Positions 7,024 through 14,561 of a stretch of 23,729 nt of DNA are shown here, piece after piece. The DNA is from JBBQKF01 sp964549475 (lineage in GTDB: Bacteria; Bacillota; Clostridia; Saccharofermentanales; UBA5734). Within the stretch, counting starts at the first letter, position 1. Every line of letters begins with the position of its first letter. The stretch is taken from positions 1 through 23,729 of the forward strand of contig CAZJXH010000021.1 of assembly GCA_964549475.1 (NCBI GenBank), given 5' to 3'. The notes under the pieces are model-generated. The model worked only from the letters and a program-made list of their open reading frames with translations, did not search any database and was not told the DNA's origin. The position numbers and the translations under genes were made by a program.

Positions 7024-8769
7024 ATGAATAATCTTACATTTAGAAATTCCAGTGCGACTCCTTCAAACAAAAGAGTTGGAGCGGTATTTCTTGCGATTTG
7101 CATGGCAACAAGCATACTCACGTCGTGTGCAGCCACAACACCGTCAAATGCAGCCTCAACTGCCACTACAAGCACATCGGGGAAATTAGAAGAAGTCACT
7201 CTTACGATTTTCGGCGGCACGGATCCAGGACTGGTCCCGAAGGACGCATCACAGACTGCAGTCGGCAAGATAATCAAAGAAAAATTCAACATCAAGATGG
7301 AAGTACTCCCGGTACCCAGTAATTATACGGACCTCACCACGGTTTGGCTTGCTTCAAACGATTACCCTGATATTGTCAATATAAACGGATTATCTTTACT
7401 CAATCAATATATTGACGCGGATATTGCCATTTGCCTTGACGATTATAAAAATTTACTGCCAAACTTCTTCAAAGTCCATGCGGATCAGATTGATATCTGG
7501 AGAAGCCAGGCTACAGACGGCAAGCTTTACAAATGGGAAAACGGAACTCCCGTATCGCTGGAAGGGCAATTAGGCGACTATGACATCATGGTCCGCTCAG
7601 ATTTGCTTGAACAGCAAGGCTGGCCGAACATTACTTATACCTCGGATCTTCTGAAATTTTATAAAACGGCACTAGAGAAAAATCCGACTACCAATGGAAG
7701 CAAAACAATCGGCGTAACGTTCTCCGGCGGCGAGGGCGGGAGCTATATCACCTATCCTTTCCAATTGGTTGAAAAAGGAGATAAATATAAATGGCAGAGC
7801 GGAGATTATACCATTGCCAACTATAAGGATTATCGCTTTGAGTATGCATGGGATCTGCCTCAGACGAAAGAATCCGTTCAGTTCTTTAATAAGCTGTACC
7901 AAGCGGGCCTTTTAGATAAAGAAGCTTATTCACTAAAAGATACGGACGTACTTGAAAAAATGAAAAACGGGCAGGTGATGACCAATCTTTATAATCGTTG
8001 GAACACAGGGCCGGCCAATGCCGCATTGAGATCAAAAAAAATAACAAATATGGAATATGTTGAGTTGCCAATACGTCTTGATTCACAAAAAGACACCAAA
8101 CTTATTCAATTGTTGCCGGCAACAAAGGTAGCTGAAAATAGGATTTTAACAAAAAACTGTAAAAATATTGAACGCGTACTTGCTCTGATTGACTGGTGGA
8201 GCACGGATGAAGCACAATTGCTTCATGGATCAGGCATTGAAGGTGTCGATTACAAATATCAAGATGGAAAGCGTACTCCTTTAGAACCATTTTCCAATTT
8301 TCTGAAGGGAACCAATCCGACTTGGGCCTATACCGGCGGATACCTCGAATCTTTTCTTTTTACCTATCTGGGTGGAAGATATGATAACTATTCTGGTGAT
8401 GGCCAACCCTATCGTCTGACAAAAGATCCAACGATTGTTTCCACATATGGATTGAGCGACAGACAAAAGCAAGTCTACAAGGCTTTGGGCTGGTCTACCG
8501 CAAAGAGCTGGTACTATGACAACGCTAACGTAGTCAAGGATAGTGTGCTTGCTACGATTTCGATCCCTAAAGATTCCAAATTTTACGATATAATGGTATC
8601 TTCAAAAGAAATTGTCGAACGGTATTCCAGCAAAATTGTTTTTTCTGATAGGGATGCAGCCTTTGAAAAAAACTGGGATGCATTTATCGGCGAACTGAAT
8701 GGTATTCATGCAAAATCTGTCGTTGAAGAAAAGAATAAATTGCTTGCGGCAAAAATCGCTAAAAAATAA
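7024..8769 (+). CDS. Extracellular solute-binding lipoprotein (LipO/YtcQ-like ABC sugar family)
   Basis: A 581-aa lipoprotein. An N-terminal hydrophobic segment ends in the lipobox ILTSC with Cys35 as the lipidated residue, then comes an Ala/Ser/Thr-rich linker (36-52). The mature part begins EVTLTIFGG and contains WLASNDYPDIVN and WDLPQT segments typical of the large (500-600 aa) binding proteins that pair with LplB/YtcP permeases in Firmicutes. It captures an oligosaccharide or glycoconjugate outside the membrane. AGGAGG precedes ATG 7024. A strong terminator hairpin right after the stop would leave the permeases at a lower level. The ligand is unknown; the co-regulated deacetylase hints at an acetamido sugar. 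Confidence 0.93.
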   Translation: MNNLTFRNSSATPSNKRVGAVFLAICMATSILTSCAATTPSNAASTATTSTSGKLEEVTLTIFGGTDPGLVPKDASQTAVGKIIKEKFNIKMEVLPVPSNYTDLTTVWLASNDYPDIVNINGLSLLNQYIDADIAICLDDYKNLLPNFFKVHADQIDIWRSQATDGKLYKWENGTPVSLEGQLGDYDIMVRSDLLEQQGWPNITYTSDLLKFYKTALEKNPTTNGSKTIGVTFSGGEGGSYITYPFQLVEKGDKYKWQSGDYTIANYKDYRFEYAWDLPQTKESVQFFNKLYQAGLLDKEAYSLKDTDVLEKMKNGQVMTNLYNRWNTGPANAALRSKKITNMEYVELPIRLDSQKDTKLIQLLPATKVAENRILTKNCKNIERVLALIDWWSTDEAQLLHGSGIEGVDYKYQDGKRTPLEPFSNFLKGTNPTWAYTGGYLESFLFTYLGGRYDNYSGDGQPYRLTKDPTIVSTYGLSDRQKQVYKALGWSTAKSWYYDNANVVKDSVLATISIPKDSKFYDIMVSSKEIVERYSSKIVFSDRDAAFEKNWDAFIGELNGIHAKSVVEEKNKLLAAKIAKK

Positions 8770-8785
8770 ACAATCCTTGATCTGA

Positions 8786-8820
8786 AGAGTGAGGAAGAAT
8801 TCTTCCTCACTCTATTTTTT
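8786..8820 (+). terminator. Perfect 28-nt palindrome terminator between binding protein and permeases
   Basis: Positions 8786-8813 form a fully self-complementary 14+14 stem centred on GAATTC, followed by A and six T (8815-8820). It ends 30 nt before the permease start. Probably a partial (attenuating) terminator or stabiliser giving excess binding protein over permease. Confidence 0.85.
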
Positions 8821-8850
8821 AAAATGGGTTCTATTCTATGGAGGTATATT

Positions 8851-9801
8851 ATGATAACGGTACTCAAGCGTAAGGATATTAAAGGATCCTTTCCTATACG
8901 CTGGAACCAGATCAAACAATATAAGTCGCTTTATCTGATGGCACTGCCGGCAATTATTTCGTATTTCATCTTTTCTTATGTTCCCCTTTTTGGGTGGATC
9001 ATGGCATTTATTAATTATAAACCTGGAAAATCAATTATCGGCAGTGAATTCGTTGGACTTAAAAACTTTGAAAAGTTTTTTTCAGCGTCCAGCGGGTATA
9101 GTCAGGTATTGCTGAATACGGTAGGGATCAATGTGTTGTCTTTGATTGCGATTTTCGCACTGGCGATTGTGTTCTCGATCATGTTGTCGGAAGTGAAAAA
9201 GAAATTTGGGCGTATTGTACAGATGGTTTCGTTATTCCCGTTCTTTATGTCATGGATTATCGCATGTTCATTGGTATACGCGATGTTTGGACTGCAGTCT
9301 GGTGCGGTGAATGTCATTCTGGTCAATTTAGGCATTATCAAGGAAGGTGTCAATGTTCTCGGAGATCCGAAATACGCCTGGATATTAATGATTACATTAA
9401 ACGTTTGGAAGAGCTTGGGATATTATAGCATTATTTTTCTTGCTACTATAGTCGGCATTCCGGCAGAAGAATACGAGGCGGCATCCATAGACGGTGCAAG
9501 CCGTTGGAAAAAAATTCTTTATGTCACCCTGCCTAATCTGAAGCAAGTATTCTTCGTCATGATGATTCTGCAGTGCGGGACAATCTTCAACAGCGGATTG
9601 GATCAGTATTTTGCATTCACCAATTCCCAAAACTGGGACAGTATGATTACTTTTGATATGTATATATATACTCGCGGTTTTGCAAAGGGCGATTTCTCCT
9701 ATGCAACAGCAGTTGGAATTATTAAAACTGTTGTCTCATTAATCATGGTTATTTCCGTAAACAAATTAAGTAGAAAATATGCAGAAACATCTGTTCTTTA
9801 A
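8851..9801 (+). CDS. ABC sugar transporter permease, LplB-type
   Basis: A 316-aa integral membrane permease (binding-protein-dependent family 1). Six membrane segments start at about residue 25 with YLMALPAIISYFIFSYVPLFGW. The EAA loop that docks the ATPase is EYEAASIDGASRWKKILYVTLP. ATG 8851 is preferred over the in-frame ATG at 8824 because GGAGG (8840-8844) lies 6 nt upstream and the upstream codons fall in the terminator region. Pairs with the next gene to form the channel. No ATPase gene is present here, as in other LplB/YtcP systems that use a shared MsmX-like ATPase. Confidence 0.93.
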   Translation: MITVLKRKDIKGSFPIRWNQIKQYKSLYLMALPAIISYFIFSYVPLFGWIMAFINYKPGKSIIGSEFVGLKNFEKFFSASSGYSQVLLNTVGINVLSLIAIFALAIVFSIMLSEVKKKFGRIVQMVSLFPFFMSWIIACSLVYAMFGLQSGAVNVILVNLGIIKEGVNVLGDPKYAWILMITLNVWKSLGYYSIIFLATIVGIPAEEYEAASIDGASRWKKILYVTLPNLKQVFFVMMILQCGTIFNSGLDQYFAFTNSQNWDSMITFDMYIYTRGFAKGDFSYATAVGIIKTVVSLIMVISVNKLSRKYAETSVL

Positions 9802-9817
9802 TACGAGGAGTCGCAAT

Positions 9818-10696
9818 ATGAAAAAAAACATGCTTTTCAAACATTATAATTTTGCAGATATACTTATGATGATTATAATGTCTATTATAATGCTGGGATT
9901 TATTGTGCCGTTTATACACATTTTGGGTGTTTCATTAAGCGATGCAAACTATTCTAAACCAGGTCTTGTCTTATGGCCGAATAAATTTACGTTAAGCGCC
10001 TATTTTTCTGCCTTCCAGCTAGGCAATATCGTATCTGCGCTAAAAATCTCCGTCCTGCGTGTGTTGATTGGTGTGGTAACCATTTTGACAGTTAATCTGA
10101 TGGCCGCTTATGTTACAATCAAGGAGGATTTGCCTGGTGTAAAAATTCTGCGCAAATTTTTTCTCTTTACAATGTATGTTTCGGGTGGTATGATTCCGAC
10201 TTATTTAGTCATACAGCGTCTCGGACTGACGAATTCCTTCTGGGTATATATATTTCCTTTGCTGATTACTCCTTTTTACATGGTTTTACTTCGAACCTAT
10301 ATGCAAAGCATTCCTGATTCGATGGAAGAAGCGGCGCGAATAGACGGGGCGGGATATTTCACGATATTTTGGCGTATCATGCTTCCCTTGTGCAAACCTA
10401 TCATTGCTTCGGTAAGCCTTTTTGCGATGATCAATCATTGGAACTCCATGACGGATACAGCGATTTATAATAATATGAGTAAAGATTTATATACATTGCA
10501 ATATGTTTTATATCAAATGCTTCAAGGCAGCTCTTCGTCCATGGATAAAGCGGACGCGATGGGGTTTGGCAATATTAGTCCGTTGTCGCTTCGTATGGCG
10601 CTGACTGTGATAACCATGCTGCCGGTGCTCGTGATCTATCCATTTGTTCAAAAACATTTTATTTCCGGTATCATGGTGGGTGCGGTAAAAGCATAA
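9818..10696 (+). CDS. ABC sugar transporter permease, YtcP/LplC-type
   Basis: A 292-aa second permease subunit with six membrane segments, the LSAYFSAFQL segment common after the first periplasmic loop, and EAA loop SMEEAARIDGAGYFTIFWRIMLP. It ends VQKHFISGIMVGAVKA, the typical C-terminus of this subfamily. ATG 9818 is chosen over ATG 9779 (inside the previous gene) because GAGGAG (9805-9810) is 7 nt upstream. It starts 16 nt after the LplB-type gene, so the two are one transcript. Confidence 0.93.
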   Translation: MKKNMLFKHYNFADILMMIIMSIIMLGFIVPFIHILGVSLSDANYSKPGLVLWPNKFTLSAYFSAFQLGNIVSALKISVLRVLIGVVTILTVNLMAAYVTIKEDLPGVKILRKFFLFTMYVSGGMIPTYLVIQRLGLTNSFWVYIFPLLITPFYMVLLRTYMQSIPDSMEEAARIDGAGYFTIFWRIMLPLCKPIIASVSLFAMINHWNSMTDTAIYNNMSKDLYTLQYVLYQMLQGSSSSMDKADAMGFGNISPLSLRMALTVITMLPVLVIYPFVQKHFISGIMVGAVKA

Positions 10697-10883
10697 CTGC
10701 TTCTAATAACAAACATTCACAAGAATCATCTGGCCGAATGAACAGCACAGGGATTTGCACCATAAAGACAAATCTGAAACAAAAGCGCCATAATTGCATT
10801 ATGGTATTTGTGGTGTTTGTTGCATGCAGCTTTACTTGAATTACATTAATAATAATTATTTAACTGAGATCAATTTACAAAAA
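10697..10883. other. Intergenic region after the permeases
   Basis: No gene is supported. The only structure seen is a small hairpin, CCATAAT/ATTATGG at 10788-10804 with a 3-nt loop and no T run, so it is at best a weak 3'-end structure. A 68-codon frame through here runs across the terminator and antisense to the tRNA and is not credible. Confidence 0.5.
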
Positions 10884-10915
10884 CCCCGCATCCTTAGCAG
10901 ATACGGGGTTTTTTT
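10884..10915. terminator. Bidirectional terminator between permease operon and tRNA-Arg
   Basis: CCCCG pairs with CGGGG, and on the tRNA strand four more pairs (one T-G wobble) extend this to 9 bp with a 7-nt loop. T7 follows on the plus strand (10909-10915) and T5 on the minus strand. It therefore ends both the plus-strand permease transcript and the minus-strand tRNA transcript. Confidence 0.9.
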
Positions 10916-10917
10916 GC

Positions 10918-10994
10918 TGGTGCGCCCGACAGAGATCGAATCCACAACCTTCTGGTCCGTAGCCAGACGCTCTATCCAATTGAGCTACGGGCGC
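10918..10994 (-). tRNA. tRNA-Arg (anticodon ACG), CCA encoded
   Basis: A 77-nt cloverleaf on the minus strand. The acceptor GCGCCCG pairs fully with CGGGCGC, with discriminator A plus CCA (10918-10921). D stem GCTC/GAGC, anticodon stem TCTGG/CCAGA, loop CTACGGA with anticodon ACG (read as inosine-CG after modification), variable loop AGGTT. The T arm is odd: stem GTGGA/TCTGT has three consecutive G-U type pairs and an A53-U61 pair instead of the near-universal G53-C61; the loop TTCGATC is normal. The gene has its own promoter and terminator. Confidence 0.95.
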
Positions 10995-11010
10995 ATGTGA
11001 CAGCTAAATT

Positions 11011-11039
11011 ATTCTATCCTTTTTATAGATTGGTGTCAA
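11011..11039 (-). promoter_or_regulatory. Promoter of tRNA-Arg
   Basis: Minus strand: TTGACA (11034-11039), 17-bp spacer, TAGAAT (11011-11016), ending 16 bp before the mature tRNA 5' end. Confidence 0.85.
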
Positions 11040-11158
11040 GGGAAAATTCAAGGTAAAGCGGAAAAAACGGAAAATTGTAAATTCCAAAAGTAAGTTCCAC
11101 AGTGGATGGGGGGTGGAATTTAGTCTGGAACAGGAGAAAAATAGTGTAAAAGTCAAAT

Positions 11159-11187
11159 TTGCCTCCCGGATTGATTTATAGTATTAT
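11159..11187 (+). promoter_or_regulatory. Probable promoter of rsmE
   Basis: TTGCCT (11159-11164), 17-bp spacer, TATTAT (11182-11187). About 60 nt of leader follows before the ribosome site GGGGAGAGG (11233-11241). Confidence 0.6.
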
Positions 11188-11249
11188 AGGGATGATTTTA
11201 AACGAATTAATTTTATAACACAAAGTGAAGATGGGGAGAGGATGGTGGC

Positions 11250-12008
11250 GTGCAGATGCCGAAATTTTTTGTGCCGTATCCAATTTCAGCGGAAGAGAAA
11301 AGAATCAAGATTTCGGACGAGGATTGCAGGCATATCCGCGATGTCCTTCGGATGAAAGAGGGAGAAGCCATCACCATTTGTGACACAAAGGGAATGGACC
11401 ATCAGTGCGTTGTCGATTCTTTCGAAAAAGAGGCTGTTCTCGCCCGGATTCTTGCCAGAAACCTGTCCGATAAGGAGTCTCCGTTCGAAATCATCATTTT
11501 TCAAGGCCTTCCCAAAGCGGATAAAATGGATGTGATCATTCAAAAATGCGTCGAGCTTGGCGGATCGCGAATTGTTCCGGTTGCCTGCGCGCGCTCGATT
11601 GTCAAGCTGACGGATAAAAAAGATATCGAAAAAAAGGTGCAGCGCTGGAATAAGATCGCTTATGAGGCTGCCAAACAGTGCAATCGCAGTATTATCCCCC
11701 GGATCGACCCCCCTGTTTCGTTTAAGGAAGCGATCGAGCAGATGACTCATGCGCAGACTGCCTTCATTCCCTGGGAATGCGAGGAAAAAAACAGTGTCAG
11801 GACGGTATTGAAGCAAGCGAAAGAACGAATAACTGAAAAGCCCGTTCTGGCTTTTATCACAGGCCCCGAGGGCGGGTTCGACCAAACAGAGATCGGCTAT
11901 GCCCGCCAGAAGGGAATTGACACTGTGACGCTCGGGAAACGCATTCTACGGACGGAGACAGCTTCTCCGTCGATCCTTGCCATGATCCTGTACGAGATGG
12001 AATTATAA
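11250..12008 (+). CDS. rsmE: 16S rRNA (uracil1498-N3)-methyltransferase
   Basis: A 252-aa SPOUT-class methyltransferase that methylates N3 of U1498 in the 16S decoding region using SAM. The N-terminal PUA-like part begins MPKFFVP and contains HIRDVLRMKEGEAI. The C-terminal knot has TGPEGGF (about residues 208-214) and LGKRILRTETASPSIL, both SAM-site motifs. Start GTG 11250 is favoured because GGGGAGAGG ends 8 nt before it; ATG 11256 (14 nt) is the alternative and removes two residues. It stands alone between a tRNA and a strong terminator; its frequent neighbour prmA is absent. Confidence 0.93.
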   Translation: MQMPKFFVPYPISAEEKRIKISDEDCRHIRDVLRMKEGEAITICDTKGMDHQCVVDSFEKEAVLARILARNLSDKESPFEIIIFQGLPKADKMDVIIQKCVELGGSRIVPVACARSIVKLTDKKDIEKKVQRWNKIAYEAAKQCNRSIIPRIDPPVSFKEAIEQMTHAQTAFIPWECEEKNSVRTVLKQAKERITEKPVLAFITGPEGGFDQTEIGYARQKGIDTVTLGKRILRTETASPSILAMILYEMEL

Positions 12009-12042
12009 GATGTGGAAGCAAAAATGCACATTAAGCGAAACC

Positions 12043-12073
12043 AGCTGTTCTTAGAAATGAGGGCAGCTTTTTT
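12043..12073 (+). terminator. Terminator of rsmE
   Basis: An 11-bp stem (AGCTGTTCTTA with TGAGGGCAGCT, three G-T wobbles) closes on a GAAA tetraloop and is followed by a T6 run (12068-12073). Confidence 0.85.
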
Positions 12074-12088
12074 ATTGGAGCAGGGCTG

Positions 12089-12117
12089 TTGACAGCGGCA
12101 TAATGAAACGATATAAT
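12089..12117 (+). promoter_or_regulatory. Consensus sigma-A promoter of the secreted-protein operon
   Basis: TTGACA (12089-12094), 17-bp spacer, TATAAT (12112-12117): a full match to both consensus hexamers at ideal spacing. It predicts high, largely unregulated transcription. Confidence 0.88.
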
Positions 12118-12252
12118 GAGTTCAACCAAAACGAACCATTGCATTTGAATTATTTTAATCCGGCCGGTTAATAATTTGATAATTAAAAATGGTTTAAAAG
12201 CAAAAGACTGTTTATGTAAAATCAAGTTAAAATTCGAAAGGAGAATCTGTTT
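12118..12252 (+). promoter_or_regulatory. Long 5' leader of the secreted-protein mRNA
   Basis: About 130 nt without a gene. It contains nested inverted repeats: AACCATT (12134-12140) with AATGGTT (12188-12194), AATTATT (about 12148-12154) with AATAATT (about 12169-12175), and a central CCGGCCGG palindrome. It ends with GAAAGGAGA just before ATG 12253. A stabilising or regulatory leader is possible; no known riboswitch class is recognised. Confidence 0.45.
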
Positions 12253-12747
12253 ATGAGAAAGATGATGAAAAAGCTAATGGTTACGTTGATTGTCTTATCT
12301 TGCACATTTGCATTATGTATTCCTGCCATGGCGGGTGGTGACCCAGGATTGAATGGCCGCAACTATGTTATCAGCTCAAAATATTATAGCCCCAGTATCA
12401 GTTTTACTCATGTTGCAGTAAATCATACTTCTGCAATGAACTATGTCACTTATTCCGTATCACGACAAAAAACCTTTTCGGGATCAATTTCCGGGTCAAT
12501 AGAAGCTAATGCGGTTGTGTACAAATGTGCGATTACAGCAGAAGTGTCTATTGGGTCCTCTGTTACAGAAACTACGACATGCCAATGGGGCATTCCTCCT
12601 TATTCGAATATTACTTGCCGTTATGGATCAATGGCTGTTGATACGTATGGCAGAATGGAAAAATGGTTTTATGGCAGACTGTTATCTTCTAGATCTGTCT
12701 CGGCAAATTATACACACTGCGGTTATTCGGACAGTTATTATAACTAG
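12253..12747 (+). CDS. Small secreted Ser/Thr/Gly-rich protein of unknown function
   Basis: A 164-aa protein, family not recognised. A Sec signal peptide is clear: MRKMMKKLM, a hydrophobic core, and the AxA site PAMA|GG (cleavage about residue 27). The mature part (about 137 aa) has four Cys (YKC, TTTC, NITC, THC), enough for two disulfides. A central stretch (about 73-110) alternates Ser/Thr/Gly with hydrophobic residues, suggesting amphipathic beta strands, and precedes a QWGIPPYSNITCRYG segment. Small beta-rich secreted proteins, including some pore-forming ones, look like this, but that is only a resemblance. It has a consensus promoter and a good ribosome site (AAAGGAGA), and a strong hairpin follows it. 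First gene of a probable operon with an anchored protein and an ABC transporter. Confidence 0.8.
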   Translation: MRKMMKKLMVTLIVLSCTFALCIPAMAGGDPGLNGRNYVISSKYYSPSISFTHVAVNHTSAMNYVTYSVSRQKTFSGSISGSIEANAVVYKCAITAEVSIGSSVTETTTCQWGIPPYSNITCRYGSMAVDTYGRMEKWFYGRLLSSRSVSANYTHCGYSDSYYN

Positions 12748-12759
12748 AATTTCCTTCTT

Positions 12760-12793
12760 GTGTGCACCACGGAAGGTCATCCGTGGTGCACAC
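12760..12793 (+). terminator. 14-bp hairpin after the secreted-protein gene (no T run)
   Basis: GTGTGCACCACGGA (12760-12773) pairs perfectly with 12780-12793 around a 6-nt loop. It is followed by CCCC and ATA rather than T residues. It should act as a 3' stabiliser or processing barrier, or a leaky terminator, letting the secreted protein be made in excess of the downstream products. Confidence 0.65.
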
Positions 12794-12831
12794 CCCCATA
12801 TAAATAAATACTACAGCCAGGGGGCAGGCAT

Positions 12832-13827
12832 ATGACGAAGAAAATATTCATGAAGCTGGGAATGCTCTTTCTCATCATACTGGCAGCGGCCGGGATAGCA
12901 GCTGGATACAAATTCCTTTCCGGAATCTATATCCGGCATTATGCGCAGTTTATCTTCCCTTGCCAGGGCCGGATTGTGACATTGGTAGATCATGAAGCAA
13001 CCATCAGTTTTAATGTATTGGACGAATGCAAAATCAGCGAACTGTCTGATAAGCAAAATATTCGCGGCATTGAATTTATCACACAGAAAGGGGACACCAT
13101 CCTCGCGAAGGACTGGAATGTCTCTGAGGCCGGATTTTATCAAGGCAACAAATTTTCAGCAAAAAAGATAAGCATCACCGCTTTATTCAAAGAACAGGCA
13201 ATCATTCAAAAACTAAAGTTGGTTTATCCGGACAAAACGGAAGTTTTCGATATTGATTCTCTCACCATCGATCCGATCATAATCACAAATGAAGCAGCCT
13301 ATGCACAAATCAACTCTTCTCCAATGGGATTCAATCCAGGCAATGTGCCGATCAATGCGGATTCTGATACGCAGTTATCCTCGGTCAGCATGCTACACCT
13401 GTATATCAGTATGTTAGGGAAAGACTACATAATCCAGCATATCGATTTGGGGATTCCCGGAATGGGGGTTGACCCTGCGACAGCAAAATTTATCCCTGCG
13501 AATACCGATTTCGGCGTGTCTTTTACCAATGACCCGGCGAACCGTGTTTACCTGGAAAATGAAATAATCGCCGTCCTCCCGGATCAAAAAGTGAACATTG
13601 AGTTAAATAATACGGGGGATAAATTGGTTGAACTCATTATCGCCGTCCGAAAAACGAAGGAATACACCGACAAGCCGGTTTCGACCTATCTCTCGCCTCT
13701 TTTTACTTGTATGGATACCTCGACCAATACACAATATGTCTATGGTAATTTTGATTATTATATTGATTCTCCGTTTATTATCAGTGATAAATCAGCGGGG
13801 AAATTATTAAAGGAGTTCGGACAATGA
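12832..13827 (+). CDS. Membrane-anchored extracytoplasmic protein of unknown function
   Basis: A 331-aa protein, family not recognised. One N-terminal membrane helix (about residues 9-28, after MTKKIFMK) should act as an uncleaved anchor. The remaining ~300 residues are hydrophilic and look beta-rich, with no catalytic motif visible. The topology resembles accessory subunits of ABC-2-type exporters or immunity proteins. The ribosome site is the G-rich run at 12819-12828. The stop overlaps the start of the ABC ATPase gene (ATGA), so the two are translationally coupled. It starts 84 nt after the secreted-protein gene, with the 14-bp hairpin between. Confidence 0.75.
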   Translation: MTKKIFMKLGMLFLIILAAAGIAAGYKFLSGIYIRHYAQFIFPCQGRIVTLVDHEATISFNVLDECKISELSDKQNIRGIEFITQKGDTILAKDWNVSEAGFYQGNKFSAKKISITALFKEQAIIQKLKLVYPDKTEVFDIDSLTIDPIIITNEAAYAQINSSPMGFNPGNVPINADSDTQLSSVSMLHLYISMLGKDYIIQHIDLGIPGMGVDPATAKFIPANTDFGVSFTNDPANRVYLENEIIAVLPDQKVNIELNNTGDKLVELIIAVRKTKEYTDKPVSTYLSPLFTCMDTSTNTQYVYGNFDYYIDSPFIISDKSAGKLLKEFGQ

Positions 13828-14561
13828 GCTTGATAATTGATCATGTATATAAAACATACCAATCCGGCTGGTTCGGAAGTGCGAAATGCCAGGCCTTGAA
13901 GGATGTGGGATTTTGTGCGGAGAACGGGACGGTGCTTGCCCTGATCGGACAGAACGGCGCAGGGAAGACAACGCTGGTAAAATGTATGCTGGATTTCCTG
14001 CGCCCGGATGCGGGCAGGATTTCGATGGACAACAGCGCCATCCTGGAAATTATTCGTCAAGGCCAGCTCGGATATATGCCGGAGTCCTTGAAATTCCCGG
14101 GGTTGATTACACTGAAAGAATACATGACAGACCTGATGGTGCTGCGCGGCAGGAAGATGGACGATTACCAGGATCGGTTTGATGCGCTGACAGACAAGTT
14201 CGGCATGAAGAAACATATGGATAAGCTGCTCACTCATTATTCCAAGGGGACGATGAAAAAAGCGGCATTCATCCAGGCCGTTCTGCACCAGCCGCGCCTC
14301 CTTGTCCTGGATGAGCCGACGGATGGCCTGGACCCGGTATCCCGCCGCGTGCTGCTCCAAGAAGTGCTGGATATTAAGAAAAACGGCGGGACAGTCATCA
14401 TCACCACGCATCTCCTTTCGGATCTGGCCATTGTGGCGGATAGGATCATTGTGCTGCAGAACGGCAGGCTGATCTGCCAGACCGACATGGCGGATATCCA
14501 AGGCTCGCTGGACGACTGGTATCTGCAGACCATCACCGGGCAGGGAGGGCTGGACGAATGA
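13824..14561 (+). CDS. ABC transporter ATP-binding protein (CcmA/NatA-like, ABC-2 class)
   Basis: A 245-aa nucleotide-binding subunit. Walker A is GQNGAGKTT (residues 42-50), the Q-loop region lies near 80-86, the signature is YSKGTMKK (139-146, replacing LSGGQ as in many ABC-2 export ATPases), Walker B and D-loop are LLVLDEPTDGLD (159-170), and the H-loop is His196. AAGGAG lies 8 nt before ATG 13824. Overlaps of 4 nt join it to the genes on both sides. It appears richer in GC than the genes upstream, which might reflect a different history. It powers the permease encoded next; the transported molecule is unknown. Confidence 0.93.
   Translation: MSLIIDHVYKTYQSGWFGSAKCQALKDVGFCAENGTVLALIGQNGAGKTTLVKCMLDFLRPDAGRISMDNSAILEIIRQGQLGYMPESLKFPGLITLKEYMTDLMVLRGRKMDDYQDRFDALTDKFGMKKHMDKLLTHYSKGTMKKAAFIQAVLHQPRLLVLDEPTDGLDPVSRRVLLQEVLDIKKNGGTVIITTHLLSDLAIVADRIIVLQNGRLICQTDMADIQGSLDDWYLQTITGQGGLDE

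Noticed and set aside
10794..11000. Plus-strand 68-codon frame
   Set aside because: It runs through the bidirectional terminator and antisense to the full tRNA-Arg; no ribosome site.
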